Assembly (NCBI GenBank): GCA_026393675.1
Contig: JAPKZQ010000005.1
Location: 35,406 to 99,405 of the forward strand
DNA from: Acidobacteriota bacterium
GTDB taxonomy: Bacteria; Acidobacteriota; Vicinamibacteria; Vicinamibacterales; JAKQTR01
Length of the DNA: 64,000 bases
Direction: 5' to 3'
Shown here: one piece after another, positions 26,840-36,452 of the stretch
How positions within the stretch are numbered: position 1 is the first letter of the stretch
How the letters are laid out: the number at the start of each line of letters is the position of its first letter
Program-made: the position numbers and the translations under genes
Notes under the pieces: generated by a model
Seen by the model: only the letters and a program-made list of their open reading frames with translations
Database searches by the model: none
Told to the model about the DNA's origin: nothing

Positions 26840-28075
26840 ATGAAGAGCCGGACCGTTCGCGTTCTCATGGTCGCGATAGCCGTCGTGGCTCAGGCCGGCG
26901 CAGGCTATCTGGCGTGGAGGCTCGACCAGCAGATGCGCGCCGAGCGGACGACCATCGCCGCATTCGAGGCGCAGGTCCGTCAGGCGTCGGAGTCGCTTGC
27001 GGCCATCGGCGCGGCCGAGCGGGGGTACGTGGCCGAAGGCCAGAGCGGCGAACGATGGCAGACGCAGGTGACGACGATGATGAAGGGCGCGACGCCGAAG
27101 TTGACGGATCTTCGGCTCGCGGCAAAGACACCCGAGGCACAGGGCGCGCTCGAAACCGCCATTGAGATCATGGCGTCGTTTGGCCAGGCCGACGCGAAGG
27201 CCCGCGATTATGTCAGTTCCGGCCAGCGGCTCTCGGCATCGGACGTGATCTTCGCCGACGGTCCCGGCTTGCTGACGAGAGCGATCGCCGCACTCGAAGA
27301 TGCCCGCGTCCGCGAGAACGTCCAGCATGAGGCCGCCCTCGCGAAAATGCAGCAGACGCAGTTGTTCTATCTCGGCGGCGCCGTTGGGTTGACGCTCGTG
27401 ATCCTGCTTGTGCTCGTGCCGGTTCCACGAGTCACAGAGGGCTCGGACGTCGGTGATGGCGTGGCGCGCGCGCCGGTCGGCGCCGGTCTGGGCCTGTCGC
27501 AACCGTCGAGCAAGACTGCCGGGGCAAAGGCGATGGCAAAGCCCGCGACAGGGTCCGCGGGACTGACCGGTCACGATCCCCGGGAAACGGCGTGGTCTGC
27601 ACGCGTGCAGGAACTGGGTGCGGCTGCCGATATCTGCGCTTCGCTGGCCCGCGTCCAGAATCTCCAGGAACTGCCGGCTCTGCTCGAACGGGCAGCCGGC
27701 GTGCTTGATGCGACCGGTGTCATTATCTGGATGTCGGAAGGATCGCCCGCGCTCCTGCGCCCCGTATTGGCACACGGGTATGCGCCGGCCACGTTGGCGC
27801 GCATGGGCTCGATTGGACCCGATGCCGACAACGCCACGGCAACGGCCTACCGGACACGAACCGTGCAGACGCTGCCGGCGGACCCGCCGTCTGGCGGGGC
27901 CCTTGTCGTCCCACTGGTCACGGCGGATGGCTGCACGGGCGCAATCGCGGTCGAGTTGAAGAAGGGTGTCGAACCGAGCGACTACCTGCGCGCCGTCACC
28001 ACGATCCTCGCCGCGCAGTTGGCCACGCTCATCACGTCGGCGCCCGCGGCGGATGCTTTGCACGCCAGGGAGTAG
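26840..28075 (+). CDS. Membrane-anchored GAF-domain sensor without kinase domain
   Basis: The product has 411 residues. The ATG at 26840 has GGAGGAAG 5 nt upstream. TM1 is about residues 9-26, followed by a helical extracytoplasmic domain resembling CHASE3 (AAFEAQVRQASESLAAIGAA). TM2 lies near 180-198 (LFYLGGAVGLTLVILLVLV). A linker leads to a C-terminal GAF-like fold (about 260-400; ILAAQLATLI near the end). No histidine kinase domain follows, so it may signal through the HPt protein encoded 6 nt downstream. Confidence 0.68.
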   Translation: MKSRTVRVLMVAIAVVAQAGAGYLAWRLDQQMRAERTTIAAFEAQVRQASESLAAIGAAERGYVAEGQSGERWQTQVTTMMKGATPKLTDLRLAAKTPEAQGALETAIEIMASFGQADAKARDYVSSGQRLSASDVIFADGPGLLTRAIAALEDARVRENVQHEAALAKMQQTQLFYLGGAVGLTLVILLVLVPVPRVTEGSDVGDGVARAPVGAGLGLSQPSSKTAGAKAMAKPATGSAGLTGHDPRETAWSARVQELGAAADICASLARVQNLQELPALLERAAGVLDATGVIIWMSEGSPALLRPVLAHGYAPATLARMGSIGPDADNATATAYRTRTVQTLPADPPSGGALVVPLVTADGCTGAIAVELKKGVEPSDYLRAVTTILAAQLATLITSAPAADALHARE

Positions 28076-28081
28076 CGGCAC

Positions 28082-28465
28082 GTGGGGAACGCTGGCTCAC
28101 CGGTTCTCGATCCCGACACGATCACCGAGTTGCGCAGGGCGAAAGTTGACTACGGGAATCCGCTGCTCATCAGACAACTCGTCGAGATCTATCGGACCAA
28201 CGCCCCGAAGCGGATCGAACAACTCCGGGGCGCGATTGCGGGCGGCGATGCCAGGACGCTCGGAATGGTTGCGCACACGCTGAAGACTAATTGCGCGATG
28301 CTGGGCGCGACCGCGATGGCCGCCATGTGTGCGACACTCGAGGAGTACGGTGACCAGGCGACCTTTGATGATGCGGTCGCGGTGTTCAGACGGGTCGAAA
28401 CGGAATTCGAGAGGGTCCTCGCGGCGCTGACGCAGCTACTGACAGAAGAACCGGTGGGCATGTGA
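28082..28465 (+). CDS. Histidine phosphotransfer (HPt) domain protein
   Basis: The product has 127 residues with a GTG start. His65 in MVAHTLKTNCAMLGA is the phosphoacceptor with the normal HPt surroundings (H-x-L-K). Predominantly helical. It would shuttle phosphate between a hybrid kinase and a response regulator. Only 6 nt separate it from the GAF sensor, which lacks a kinase domain, so the phosphate donor must be elsewhere. Confidence 0.87.
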   Translation: MGNAGSPVLDPDTITELRRAKVDYGNPLLIRQLVEIYRTNAPKRIEQLRGAIAGGDARTLGMVAHTLKTNCAMLGATAMAAMCATLEEYGDQATFDDAVAVFRRVETEFERVLAALTQLLTEEPVGM

Positions 28466-28469
28466 CCGT

Positions 28470-28562
28470 GTAGGGGCAACCCCCCGTGGTTGCCCCGCGT
28501 GATTCGGGCGGGCACCCTTCGACTCCGCTCAGGGCAGGCGGGGGCCCGCCCCTACGGCGTGC
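28470..28562. repeat. Intergenic hairpin repeat
   Basis: GGGGCAACCCCC pairs with GGTTGCCCC, and GGGCGGGC pairs with GCCCGCCCC further on; between them lies CTTCGACTCCGCTCAGGG. Related CTTCGAC...CTCAGG sequence occurs at 19831-19847 and in the reverse sense at 39601-39645, so this is a dispersed extragenic element. The hairpins may end transcription of the GAF/HPt operon. Confidence 0.65.
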
Positions 28563-28586
28563 AGGCATTGGCCTACCGTCTACTGG

Positions 28587-29645
28587 CTACTTCTCGTACG
28601 CTGGTTTTCCTCGCACGATGACCTTCGGCTTGCTCGGCGTGGCCTTCTCGAAGGTCGCCTTCACGCTCATGGCCTTCTTGTCGCGCGACAGGCCAATCGT
28701 CGCGTCGCCTTCCTTGTCGCGCAACTGCGCCACCAGCGTGTTGGCGTCGGTAATGGGCTTGTCATTGACCGCCGTGATCACATCCCCTGCCTTGATGCCC
28801 GCTTTGGCAGCCGGGCTGTCGGCGCGCACGGTCGACACCAGCACGCCGCCTTTCACCCCAAAATACGCCGCCAGTTCAGACGTCAGCTCCTGAACCGTCA
28901 CGCCGAGACGGCCCCGGTTTGTGAACGCCTCGAAGAACGGGGCTTCGAAGGTGAACACGCCTTCTGACGGCGTCCGCGGTGCCAGCATTCCTGGCCCGCC
29001 TGGCATTCCCGGTCCACCCGGCATTCCCCTCCCACCAGGCTGACGCTCCATCCTGAACTGACGAATCAAGGGCTCGACCTGCGCCATGCCGCGCTCGATT
29101 TCGCGCCGGATGCCGTCCCGGTTGACCATCACGTCCACGAGCGGTCCTTCTGCCGTGGTCAGTGTGGCCTCGACATCGGTGCGCTTCCCTTCGCGCATCA
29201 CGCCAATCTTCACCGCACGGCCCGGTGCCGATTCGCTGACCAGGCGCGTGAATTGACGCGTGCTGCGAACGGCTTCGCCATCAAACTGGACAATGACGTC
29301 GCCCGCCTTCAGCCCGGCCTTGGCCGCAGCCGTTTCCTTCGTCACGTCTTCGACGACCACACCAGTCTGCCCTGCCAGCTTCATCTTGGTCACATCGGCC
29401 GCTTCAACATCACGGATCGAGACGCCAAGGCGTGGCCCTCCGAACGCGAAGTAGCTGCCGGCCTGGCCGACCCGGGCCACGCCCTGAGGCTGCTCGCCGT
29501 CGCGCCCATCGACCGTCACAACGACGTTGTGCCGTTCCTGCCGTGTACCCGTATCCTGGGCCGCGACCGCAGGCGCCCACGCGACCGCCGCCGCCGCCAC
29601 GGCAAGAATCACCACCGTCAGTCCGATTGCATGACCTAAACGCAT
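28587..29645 (-). CDS. Periplasmic protein with two PDZ domains
   Basis: The product has 352 residues. GGAGG 6 nt upstream fixes the ATG at 29645, which opens a signal peptide (MRLGHAIGLTVVILAVAAA). PDZ1 spans about residues 70-170 (AAAKAGLKAGDVIVQFDG). A Gly/Met/Pro-rich linker near 215-235 (repeats of GGPGMP) leads to PDZ2 at about 258-345 (SPAAKAGIKAGDVITAVND). DegP-like proteases carry such PDZ pairs, but no serine protease domain is present here. It may be an adaptor or a peptide-binding chaperone. Confidence 0.83.
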   Translation of the reverse strand: MRLGHAIGLTVVILAVAAAAVAWAPAVAAQDTGTRQERHNVVVTVDGRDGEQPQGVARVGQAGSYFAFGGPRLGVSIRDVEAADVTKMKLAGQTGVVVEDVTKETAAAKAGLKAGDVIVQFDGEAVRSTRQFTRLVSESAPGRAVKIGVMREGKRTDVEATLTTAEGPLVDVMVNRDGIRREIERGMAQVEPLIRQFRMERQPGGRGMPGGPGMPGGPGMLAPRTPSEGVFTFEAPFFEAFTNRGRLGVTVQELTSELAAYFGVKGGVLVSTVRADSPAAKAGIKAGDVITAVNDKPITDANTLVAQLRDKEGDATIGLSRDKKAMSVKATFEKATPSKPKVIVRGKPAYEK

Positions 29646-29733
29646 GACCTGCCTCCAGATAACCAAGTGTGCCAACTACACCGACTCAGACGTGCGGCTC
29701 ATCTGTTTGGTCGGCCCGCAACCCGGGCCACTG

Positions 29734-29912
29734 AAATTGGGTCAGACCCAGTTTCTCATGTCAGTCTCATTTTCGTGGGTCTGTTTCCGACCCTATATTG
29801 CAGTTTCTGCAACACCTCCGCCTGACGGCGGCAAGAAATGACCTCGGAAGAGGACGCGGGTCCAGCTGACAATGGGGTTAGCAGCGGATAATTGGGTCAG
29901 ACCCCTTTTAAT
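29734..29912. repeat. GGGTCAGACCC-type motif cluster in a 445-nt gene-free gap
   Basis: Two direct copies of the palindromic core TTGGGTCAGACCC (near 29737 and 29891) flank a degenerate TGGGTCTGTTTCCGACCC (29776-29793). The gap between the PDZ gene and the REC protein gene (29646-30090) has no convincing coding frame. Such motifs often mark remnants of RAYT/Y1-type REP elements. Confidence 0.6.
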
Positions 29913-30090
29913 CTGGCCTGGCACCGCCAATGCGCCGATACACACAGGGAACCGTGCCGGTCTGGCGAGACTCGTGGTCTCGAACCAACCGGAAACCTTG
30001 TGTCCGTTGCCGTAACGTGACGGTTTTATTGGTGTTAGTTTATGACAACCGCCCTCAGCGGCGTGCCGTTGCGATCTACCGGAGCAAGCC

Positions 30091-31680
30091 ATGACACCGT
30101 CCCAGGATCCTGAGCCGAACACAGACGACTCCGGCACAGACGCGCTCGATGCCGCCTGGAACGAGGCGCGCCAGCGGTTCGTCGCGGGGTTCCCAACGCG
30201 CTCAGATTCAATCGGCTACCTCCTCGGTCTGGTCGCCACGTTTGGCGGCCAGGGCCCGCTGATCCCGCTGCAAGAGATCGTCCACAAGACGGCCGGGCTG
30301 GCGGGCACGATTGGCTTCCCCACCGTGTCGGCTCGTGCGCGCGATTTGGAGGATCTGCTCGATCAGGTCCCGACTGGCAAACTGGATGTCAGTCGCGCCA
30401 ACCTTCTCTTTGAATCGATCGAAGAGGGCTTTTCGACGGATCTCGCCAACCCGCCGCTGTGGGCGGGCGCCATGTCGAAGGCCGATCACCAGCCGCGAAT
30501 CATGGTCGTCGAAGACGACGAGGATCAGCGGGAGGTCGTGGGCATTCATCTGCGGGCAGCCGGGTACGAACCGGTATTCGTCCCAACCGGCGACATCGCA
30601 GTCGAGGCGGCGCGGCAGCATCGTCCCGACCTCATCTTGCTCGACGCGAATCTTCCGGGCCTCGATGGCTACTCGGTCTGCCGCCTCCTCAAGCTCGATC
30701 CGGATCTGGCCACGACGCCCGTCGTCTTCATGACGGTGCGCGCCCGACTCGACGACAAGATCGTCGGTCTGCTCCTCGGCGCCGACGACTATTTGATCAA
30801 GCCGGTCGACATGACCGAGCTCACGCTCCGCATCCAGTTGCTGCTCGCCAAACATGCCAGTCGGAGCGATGCCCGGCCCGCGTTCTCGCTGCCAGACGAG
30901 GGCAAGGAACTCGATTTCGAGAGCTTCGTCGCCGTCGCGCGCGAGCAACTCGCCCTGCATGCGGCGACACTCGTCCTTGTGCGGACGCCGGAAGCTCGAT
31001 TGATGGAAACCTACACGGCGTTCCGAACCGAATCCCGGCGCCGCGACCTGGTCGCCTGCTACGGGCCCGCCCACATCATCCTGCTCCTCGTCGACATGCC
31101 GACACCGAAGGCGACCGTCCGGCTCACCGACCTCATGAACCGTCTCGGACGCGGCACGCCGCCGCGTTTCCAGGTGGGTTTGGCGGTGTCTGCTGCCGCG
31201 GGGGCGAAGCCCTTCGAATTGCTGCTGGCCGAGGCCGACGAAGCCACCGTCGCGGCTCGGAAGTTCGGACTGCTGCTGGTCGTCGCCGGCGAGCCGTTGC
31301 TTGAAGCCACGGAATCGCGCCGCAAAGGCACAGTTGTGTTGGCTGATGATGACCCCGACGTCACGCGACTGATCCACGCGCAACTGAAGGCGGCCGGGTA
31401 CGTCACGGTTGTGACATCGGACGGCAGCCAGGCCGTCGCCGCCATCGAACAACATCGACCCGACATCGTGATTATCGACATGATGATGCCGCGGATGACC
31501 GGGTTCGATGTGTTGGCGTCGATCCGTAACCTGCCCGCACGGCCGCGGAGCATTGTCCTGTCGGCGCGCGGCCGCGAACAGGACGTGACGCGCGCCTTTG
31601 CCCTGGGTGCCGACGACTATATGACCAAGCCATTCAATCCCCAGGAACTGCTCGCCCGCATCGAGCGGCTGCTGCGATAG
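30091..31680 (+). CDS. HPt-REC-degenerate GGDEF-REC signalling protein
   Basis: The product has 529 residues. The N-terminal helical domain has an HPt-like histidine, His65 in EIVHKTAGLAGTIGF. REC1 (about 137-255) has the phospho-Asp in LILLDANLPG and Lys in YLIKPVD. The middle segment (about 270-400) follows the GGDEF fold but reads CYGPAHIILLL where GGDEF would be, so cyclase activity is lost. REC2 (about 412-528) has IIDMMMPRMTG and YMTKPF. It starts a tightly packed operon that includes a glycosyltransferase and could integrate phosphorelay inputs for it. Confidence 0.83.
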   Translation: MTPSQDPEPNTDDSGTDALDAAWNEARQRFVAGFPTRSDSIGYLLGLVATFGGQGPLIPLQEIVHKTAGLAGTIGFPTVSARARDLEDLLDQVPTGKLDVSRANLLFESIEEGFSTDLANPPLWAGAMSKADHQPRIMVVEDDEDQREVVGIHLRAAGYEPVFVPTGDIAVEAARQHRPDLILLDANLPGLDGYSVCRLLKLDPDLATTPVVFMTVRARLDDKIVGLLLGADDYLIKPVDMTELTLRIQLLLAKHASRSDARPAFSLPDEGKELDFESFVAVAREQLALHAATLVLVRTPEARLMETYTAFRTESRRRDLVACYGPAHIILLLVDMPTPKATVRLTDLMNRLGRGTPPRFQVGLAVSAAAGAKPFELLLAEADEATVAARKFGLLLVVAGEPLLEATESRRKGTVVLADDDPDVTRLIHAQLKAAGYVTVVTSDGSQAVAAIEQHRPDIVIIDMMMPRMTGFDVLASIRNLPARPRSIVLSARGREQDVTRAFALGADDYMTKPFNPQELLARIERLLR

Positions 31681-32751
31681 ATGCTCCGGATAGCCGACCT
31701 CCTCATCGCCGTGCTGGTGCCGTTCCTGATCTTCAGCGCGCTCGGGCTGATAGCCATGTTGGTGTTTCTCGTGTTACAGCGCGTCATCGACGAAATCCAG
31801 TTTCGCCGACGGCGCTCACTCACGGCCCGCTATCGCCCGGCCGTTGACGCCCTGCTGCGGCCGGACGGGGGACACGATGCGCTGGTCGAGCTGGCGCGGG
31901 CGCCGAAACGCCATCGCGCCGCGATTGCCGCAATGCTGCTCAAGCCCCTCGCCATTTCGACCGGATCCGTCGTCGAACGCCTGCGCGACGCGGCACGCGC
32001 GATGGGCCTGATTGAACAGTGGGCCCGGCGGCTCTCAGATCGGCGCTGGTGGGTACGAGCAGAATCGACTCGCGCGTTGGGGCTGGTTCGCGAGAACCGC
32101 GCCCTGTCGCTTCTCGTCGCGGCCCTCGATGATGATCACGAGGAGGTTCGGGCGGCCGCTGTTGATGCGTTGGGCCTGATCGGAAATCCGCAGGCGATTC
32201 CGGTGCTCCTGAGCCGCCTGGCGGACCAATCCAGAAACCAGCGGGCCCGGATCATTGAGGCCCTCCGAGAGTTCGGCGACGCAGCCACGCTCGCGCTCGT
32301 TGAACACGCCCAGCAGCGCGTAGAAGACGCAGTGGCGATTGCCGACGTGCTCGGGTTGATTGGTGGCCCGGTGGCAAGTGAACAACTGAAGTCGTGGATG
32401 ACGCAGCCGCGTGCGGACGTCCGAACCGCCGCGATGCATGCGCTCGGCACAATCGGCCTCGACGAGAGCGGACTCATCGTCGCGCTCCAGGCGCTCGAGG
32501 ATCCGGAGCCCGCCGTGAGGGCCATGGCCGCACGGGCCCTGGGCCGGGCGCGCCGGGAGGAAATCGCCGAGCACCTCGCGCACCACCTGGATGACGAGTG
32601 GATGGTCGCCGCCAACTGCGCAGACGCACTTCGCCGAATGGGCGCCAGCGGCGTCGAACGGCTTCAGGCGAGGGCAGACGACGAAGGGTACGTTGGCGAT
32701 CTCGCCCGCCAGATGCTGTGGGAACGGCATGCCGCCGGGGCGGGAGCCTAG
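31681..32751 (+). CDS. Membrane-anchored HEAT-repeat protein
   Basis: The product has 356 residues with ATG directly after the previous stop. An N-terminal membrane helix (LLIAVLVPFLIFSALGLIA) is followed by about eight HEAT/armadillo-like helical pairs, for example VRAAAVDALGLIGNPQAIPVL and VRAMAARALGRARRE. HEAT scaffolds bind other proteins. The position between the receiver protein and the glycosyltransferase suggests it connects the two at the membrane. Confidence 0.82.
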   Translation: MLRIADLLIAVLVPFLIFSALGLIAMLVFLVLQRVIDEIQFRRRRSLTARYRPAVDALLRPDGGHDALVELARAPKRHRAAIAAMLLKPLAISTGSVVERLRDAARAMGLIEQWARRLSDRRWWVRAESTRALGLVRENRALSLLVAALDDDHEEVRAAAVDALGLIGNPQAIPVLLSRLADQSRNQRARIIEALREFGDAATLALVEHAQQRVEDAVAIADVLGLIGGPVASEQLKSWMTQPRADVRTAAMHALGTIGLDESGLIVALQALEDPEPAVRAMAARALGRARREEIAEHLAHHLDDEWMVAANCADALRRMGASGVERLQARADDEGYVGDLARQMLWERHAAGAGA

Positions 32752-32754
32752 ACG

Positions 32755-34167
32755 ATGTTCCGCATCGCCATCGTTGACGGATTTGCGGCCTTCGATCTGA
32801 TGCTGCTGATCTACTTCCTCGTGGTCAACACGATTTACCTCGTGTTCTCCGTTGTGTCGTACCTGAAACTCCGCCAACATCGCTTGCGCTGGACGTCGCG
32901 CGAACTGGGCGTCGTCATGCGATCGCCCGCGACGCCAGGCATTTCGATCCTCGTGCCCGCCTTCAACGAGGCCACGAACGTCGCCGAGAGCGTCCGGTCG
33001 CTCATGTTTCTCAACTACCCCCAATACGAGGTGATCGTCGTCAACGACGGGTCAACCGACAGGACGCTCGCCGAGGTCGTTGAGAACTTCGACTTGGTCC
33101 GGGCGCCGATTAGTATTGAGGAGGTGGTCGCGACCAAGCCCGTGCGCGGCATCTATCGGTCGATTGCCAGCCAGGATCTGATAGCCATCGACAAGGAAAA
33201 CGGCGGCAAGGCCGACGCCATCAATGCCGGGCTCAACGCCGCCAGATTCCCGCTGGTGTGCGTGATCGACGCCGACTCGGTGCTGGAAGAACATGCCCTG
33301 ACCCGCGTGGTCCTGCCGTTTATTGAGCACCCCGATACCGTGGCCGTCGGCGGCATCGTCCGTCTCGCCAATGGCTGCAAGATCGATCACGGCCGGGTCG
33401 TCGAGGTCGGGTTGCCAAAAACCCACCTGGGAACGTTCCAGGTCGTCGAGTACTTGAGAGCCTTTCTGGCCGGGCGGGTCGCATTGTCGGCGATAAACGG
33501 CCTGATGATCATCTCGGGGGCCTTTGGGCTGTTTAAGCGCGAGGCGATCGTTGCGGTCGGCGGGTTCAGGCAGGACACCGTCGGCGAAGACATGGAGCTG
33601 GTGGCCGATCTCCACAGGTTCTATCGCGAAGCCCGCAAGCCCTACCGGATTGTGTTCCAGCCGGATCCGGTGTGCTGGACCGAGGCACCCGAGTCGATTC
33701 GCGTCCTGGCACGTCAGCGGGATCGATGGCAGCGGGGCACGCTCCAGGTGTTGAGCCGTCACTGGAGGATGTGTGGAAACTCCCGTTACGGCGTGCTCGG
33801 CCTGTTCGTGATGCCGTACTATGTAGTGTTCGAGGGAATTGGTCCGATTATCGAAGTACTCGGCTATGTGCTGACCGTTGTGGGCGTATGTGCCGGGTTG
33901 ATTGACTGGCGTTTCGCCGAGTTGCTGTTTCTCGCGGCGGTGCTCTACGGCGCGATGATTTCGCTGGCCTCTGTGATTCTCGAGGAAGTATCGTTCCGTC
34001 GATATCCGCGGCTCGGCGACCTGCTGGTGCTTGGCCTCTACGGTGTGCTTGAGAATTTCGGCTACCGGCAGATGGCCACATGGTGGCGCGCGCGGGGCGT
34101 GTTCAGATTCCTGCGCGGTCACCAGGATTGGGGGACCATGACACGGAAGGGGTTCGAAAAAGCATGA
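32755..34167 (+). CDS. Processive family 2 glycosyltransferase
   Basis: The product has 470 residues. N-terminal membrane helix, then the GT-A domain: ILVPAFNEATNV, VVNDGSTD, ENGGKADAINAG, DxD-type VIDADSVLE, and the QxxRW motif in ARQRDRWQRGT. Several C-terminal membrane helices follow. This D,D,D,QxxRW layout is that of PgaC, cellulose and hyaluronan synthases, which make and export beta-linked polysaccharide from nucleotide sugars at the inner membrane. Its stop overlaps the next start by 4 nt. Confidence 0.88.
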   Translation: MFRIAIVDGFAAFDLMLLIYFLVVNTIYLVFSVVSYLKLRQHRLRWTSRELGVVMRSPATPGISILVPAFNEATNVAESVRSLMFLNYPQYEVIVVNDGSTDRTLAEVVENFDLVRAPISIEEVVATKPVRGIYRSIASQDLIAIDKENGGKADAINAGLNAARFPLVCVIDADSVLEEHALTRVVLPFIEHPDTVAVGGIVRLANGCKIDHGRVVEVGLPKTHLGTFQVVEYLRAFLAGRVALSAINGLMIISGAFGLFKREAIVAVGGFRQDTVGEDMELVADLHRFYREARKPYRIVFQPDPVCWTEAPESIRVLARQRDRWQRGTLQVLSRHWRMCGNSRYGVLGLFVMPYYVVFEGIGPIIEVLGYVLTVVGVCAGLIDWRFAELLFLAAVLYGAMISLASVILEEVSFRRYPRLGDLLVLGLYGVLENFGYRQMATWWRARGVFRFLRGHQDWGTMTRKGFEKA

Positions 34168-34526
34168 AACTCCTGCTGGCGGAAGACGAACCGGACGTGC
34201 AGCTGATTGCCCGCCTCTCGCTCAAGCGGGCGGGATTTCAGGTCGTCACGGTCAACAACGGTCTCGAGGTGCTCGAACGCGTGGGCGCCGAAGCGCCCGA
34301 CGCCATCCTGCTCGACTGGATGATGCCGGATATGGACGGCTTCGAGACCTGTATGCGGCTGAAAGCGGATCCGGCCACCAGGCAGATCCCCGTGATCTTC
34401 CTGACGGCCAAGGTACAGGAATCTGAAGTGGCCAAGGCGCTGGCGCTCGGCGCAATCGGTTGCATCGGCAAGCCGTTCGATGCGCTCACACTTGGCGAGC
34501 AGGTGCTGACGATTCTGGGGAAATAG
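34164..34526 (+). CDS. Single-domain response regulator
   Basis: The product has 120 residues. The ATG overlaps the glycosyltransferase stop (ATGA), so I preferred it over the longer frame. Receiver motifs are AEDEPD, Asp51 in ILLDWMMPD and Lys in CIGKPFDA. No output domain is present, so it acts by protein contact, probably with the glycosyltransferase, HEAT protein or the kinase downstream. Confidence 0.88.
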   Translation: MKLLLAEDEPDVQLIARLSLKRAGFQVVTVNNGLEVLERVGAEAPDAILLDWMMPDMDGFETCMRLKADPATRQIPVIFLTAKVQESEVAKALALGAIGCIGKPFDALTLGEQVLTILGK

Positions 34527-34530
34527 GCTT

Positions 34531-36432
34531 GTGAGTCTTCGGGGACGCATCTTCGCCGTGATCGGCCTTATGGTGGCCGCCGCCTTCCTGCAGGCCGGGG
34601 CTGTCGTGTGGTTCGAGCACTTGCGCACCCACGGCGACGTGGATATGATGCGCGCGGGACAGCGGTTCGATTACCAGACCCGCATGAACCGTGCCGTGGT
34701 GGAGTTGGAGAACGAGCAACGGTCCTACCTGCTCACCGGTCTGCCGGCATTCCGCACGGACTTCGACCGCCGATGGAGCGAATACGTCAACCTCCCGACG
34801 CTGCTGCTCCAGTACCTCGACGAGGAAAAGGACAAGAAGTCACTGGCCGACCTCGACCGCCAGATCCAGCAATGGCACCTGATGGTCACAGACCTGATGG
34901 ACCGCCGCGAGCAACTGGCCAACCTGCCGCGCGTGTTGCAGGACCAGACCGCTCCGCCGATGCGGCAGGTCCAGAACGCACTCGACGCCAACCGGCGGCG
35001 TGTCCTGGAACTGCTCAACGACCAGATCACGAACGCGTCGCAATTGAACTTCAACAACTCGCTCTTCACGCTGGCGCTGCCGGCCATCGATATCATCATG
35101 TTGCTCGTGCTGGTCTTCGTGCTGGCGCGCATCCTGCTGGATCCGCTGGCCGCGATTGCCGAATCGGCGCGCCAGATCTCGGGTGGCAATTTCGACGTCC
35201 GTCTCCCGCCTGCCAAGCGCGACGAGATCGGAGCGCTCGTCAAGGCGTTTCGCGATATGAGCACGGCCGTCCAACGCCGGCAGCGCGACCTCACGGACGC
35301 GCTGTCGCGCGAACGCGAGATTTCGCAGATGTACTCCGCGCTCCGGACCAACGCGGAGCAGGAATCGGCACGGCTCCAGGCGACCTTCGCGACGGTGCCG
35401 GCGGCTCTGGTCATCCTGGAGGCGCCAAGCGGGCACGTCGTCCTGCAGAACGCGGCGGCCGACATGTTGATTGGCCGCGAACCCGACGACGAAGCCGATC
35501 GACATCGTTACTGGGAGAGCTTCCGCGCGACGTACCGCGACGGGCGGCCCTGCCCGGTCGACGAGTGGGGACCGCGCAGCGCGCTGCGCGGTGAAGTGGT
35601 GGTCGGCCAGGAACTAATCGTCAAGCCGCAGGATGGCAGAACCATCCCGCTCCTGGTCAGCGCCGCGCCGCTGCGCAACGACCTCGGCGTGATCACGGGC
35701 GCCGTCGCGGCGTTCCAGGACATCACGAATCTCTATGAGGTCGACCGGCTCAAGAACGAGTTTGTGTCCATCGTGTCACACGAGTTGCGCACGCCGCTCA
35801 CCTCCATCAAGGGCTCGCTGCAGTTGCTGCTTTCCGACGTGCCCATGCCCGATCCGGACCATCGGATCCTGATGGGCGTGGCCTTGTCCAATACCGAGCG
35901 GCTGGTGCGCATCATCAACGACATTCTCGATATCTCGAAGATCGAGGCTGGAAAACTCGGACTCACTCCTCGGCCGTACGACGTCCACGAACTGGTGAAT
36001 CACTCCATCCAGAGCGTCGGCCAGATTGCCAAGGGATCGTCGGTGACGCTTACGCCAATCGTCCCGCCGGACATCCCCAAGGTCATCGCCGATCCCGACC
36101 GTACCATTCAGGCCATCGTCAACCTGCTGTCGAACGCACTCAAATACGCGCCGGCCCGCTCCGACGTGACGCTGGAAGCGCGGTCAGATCCGCCCGGATT
36201 CGTGACCTTCGCCATTACCGACAAGGGTCGTGGGATTCCGGCCGAGAAACTCAGTCAGCTCTTCCAGAAGTTTCAGCAGATTGATGGGGCCGACACGCGG
36301 ACGTTCCGCGGAACAGGCCTGGGCCTCGCCATTACCAAGGCGTTGGTTGAGATGCAGGGCGGATCGGTGGGAGTCACAAGCGAAATGGGCAAGGGATCGA
36401 CGTTCTCGATCACGATCCCGGTCGTCAAGTAG
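34531..36432 (+). CDS. Sensor histidine kinase (CHASE3-like, HAMP, PAS, HisKA, HATPase)
   Basis: The product has 633 residues with a GTG start 4 nt after the previous stop. TM1 (about 7-27), a helical extracytoplasmic CHASE3-like domain (VVELENEQRSYLLTG), TM2 (about 185-205), HAMP (NFDVRLPPAKRDEIGALV), PAS (about 285-400), then His417 in SIVSHELRTPL. HATPase motifs are VNLLSNALKYAP, ITDKGRGIP and GTGLGLAI. Catalysis should be intact. The two single-domain regulators on either side are likely phosphorylation partners. Confidence 0.91.
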   Translation: MSLRGRIFAVIGLMVAAAFLQAGAVVWFEHLRTHGDVDMMRAGQRFDYQTRMNRAVVELENEQRSYLLTGLPAFRTDFDRRWSEYVNLPTLLLQYLDEEKDKKSLADLDRQIQQWHLMVTDLMDRREQLANLPRVLQDQTAPPMRQVQNALDANRRRVLELLNDQITNASQLNFNNSLFTLALPAIDIIMLLVLVFVLARILLDPLAAIAESARQISGGNFDVRLPPAKRDEIGALVKAFRDMSTAVQRRQRDLTDALSREREISQMYSALRTNAEQESARLQATFATVPAALVILEAPSGHVVLQNAAADMLIGREPDDEADRHRYWESFRATYRDGRPCPVDEWGPRSALRGEVVVGQELIVKPQDGRTIPLLVSAAPLRNDLGVITGAVAAFQDITNLYEVDRLKNEFVSIVSHELRTPLTSIKGSLQLLLSDVPMPDPDHRILMGVALSNTERLVRIINDILDISKIEAGKLGLTPRPYDVHELVNHSIQSVGQIAKGSSVTLTPIVPPDIPKVIADPDRTIQAIVNLLSNALKYAPARSDVTLEARSDPPGFVTFAITDKGRGIPAEKLSQLFQKFQQIDGADTRTFRGTGLGLAITKALVEMQGGSVGVTSEMGKGSTFSITIPVVK

Positions 36433-36452
36433 AGCGATCCGGATTCCTGATC

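Noticed and set aside
30208..31455. 415-codon minus-strand frame opposite the HPt-REC protein
   Set aside because: Antisense shadow; the plus-strand protein has complete receiver motifs.
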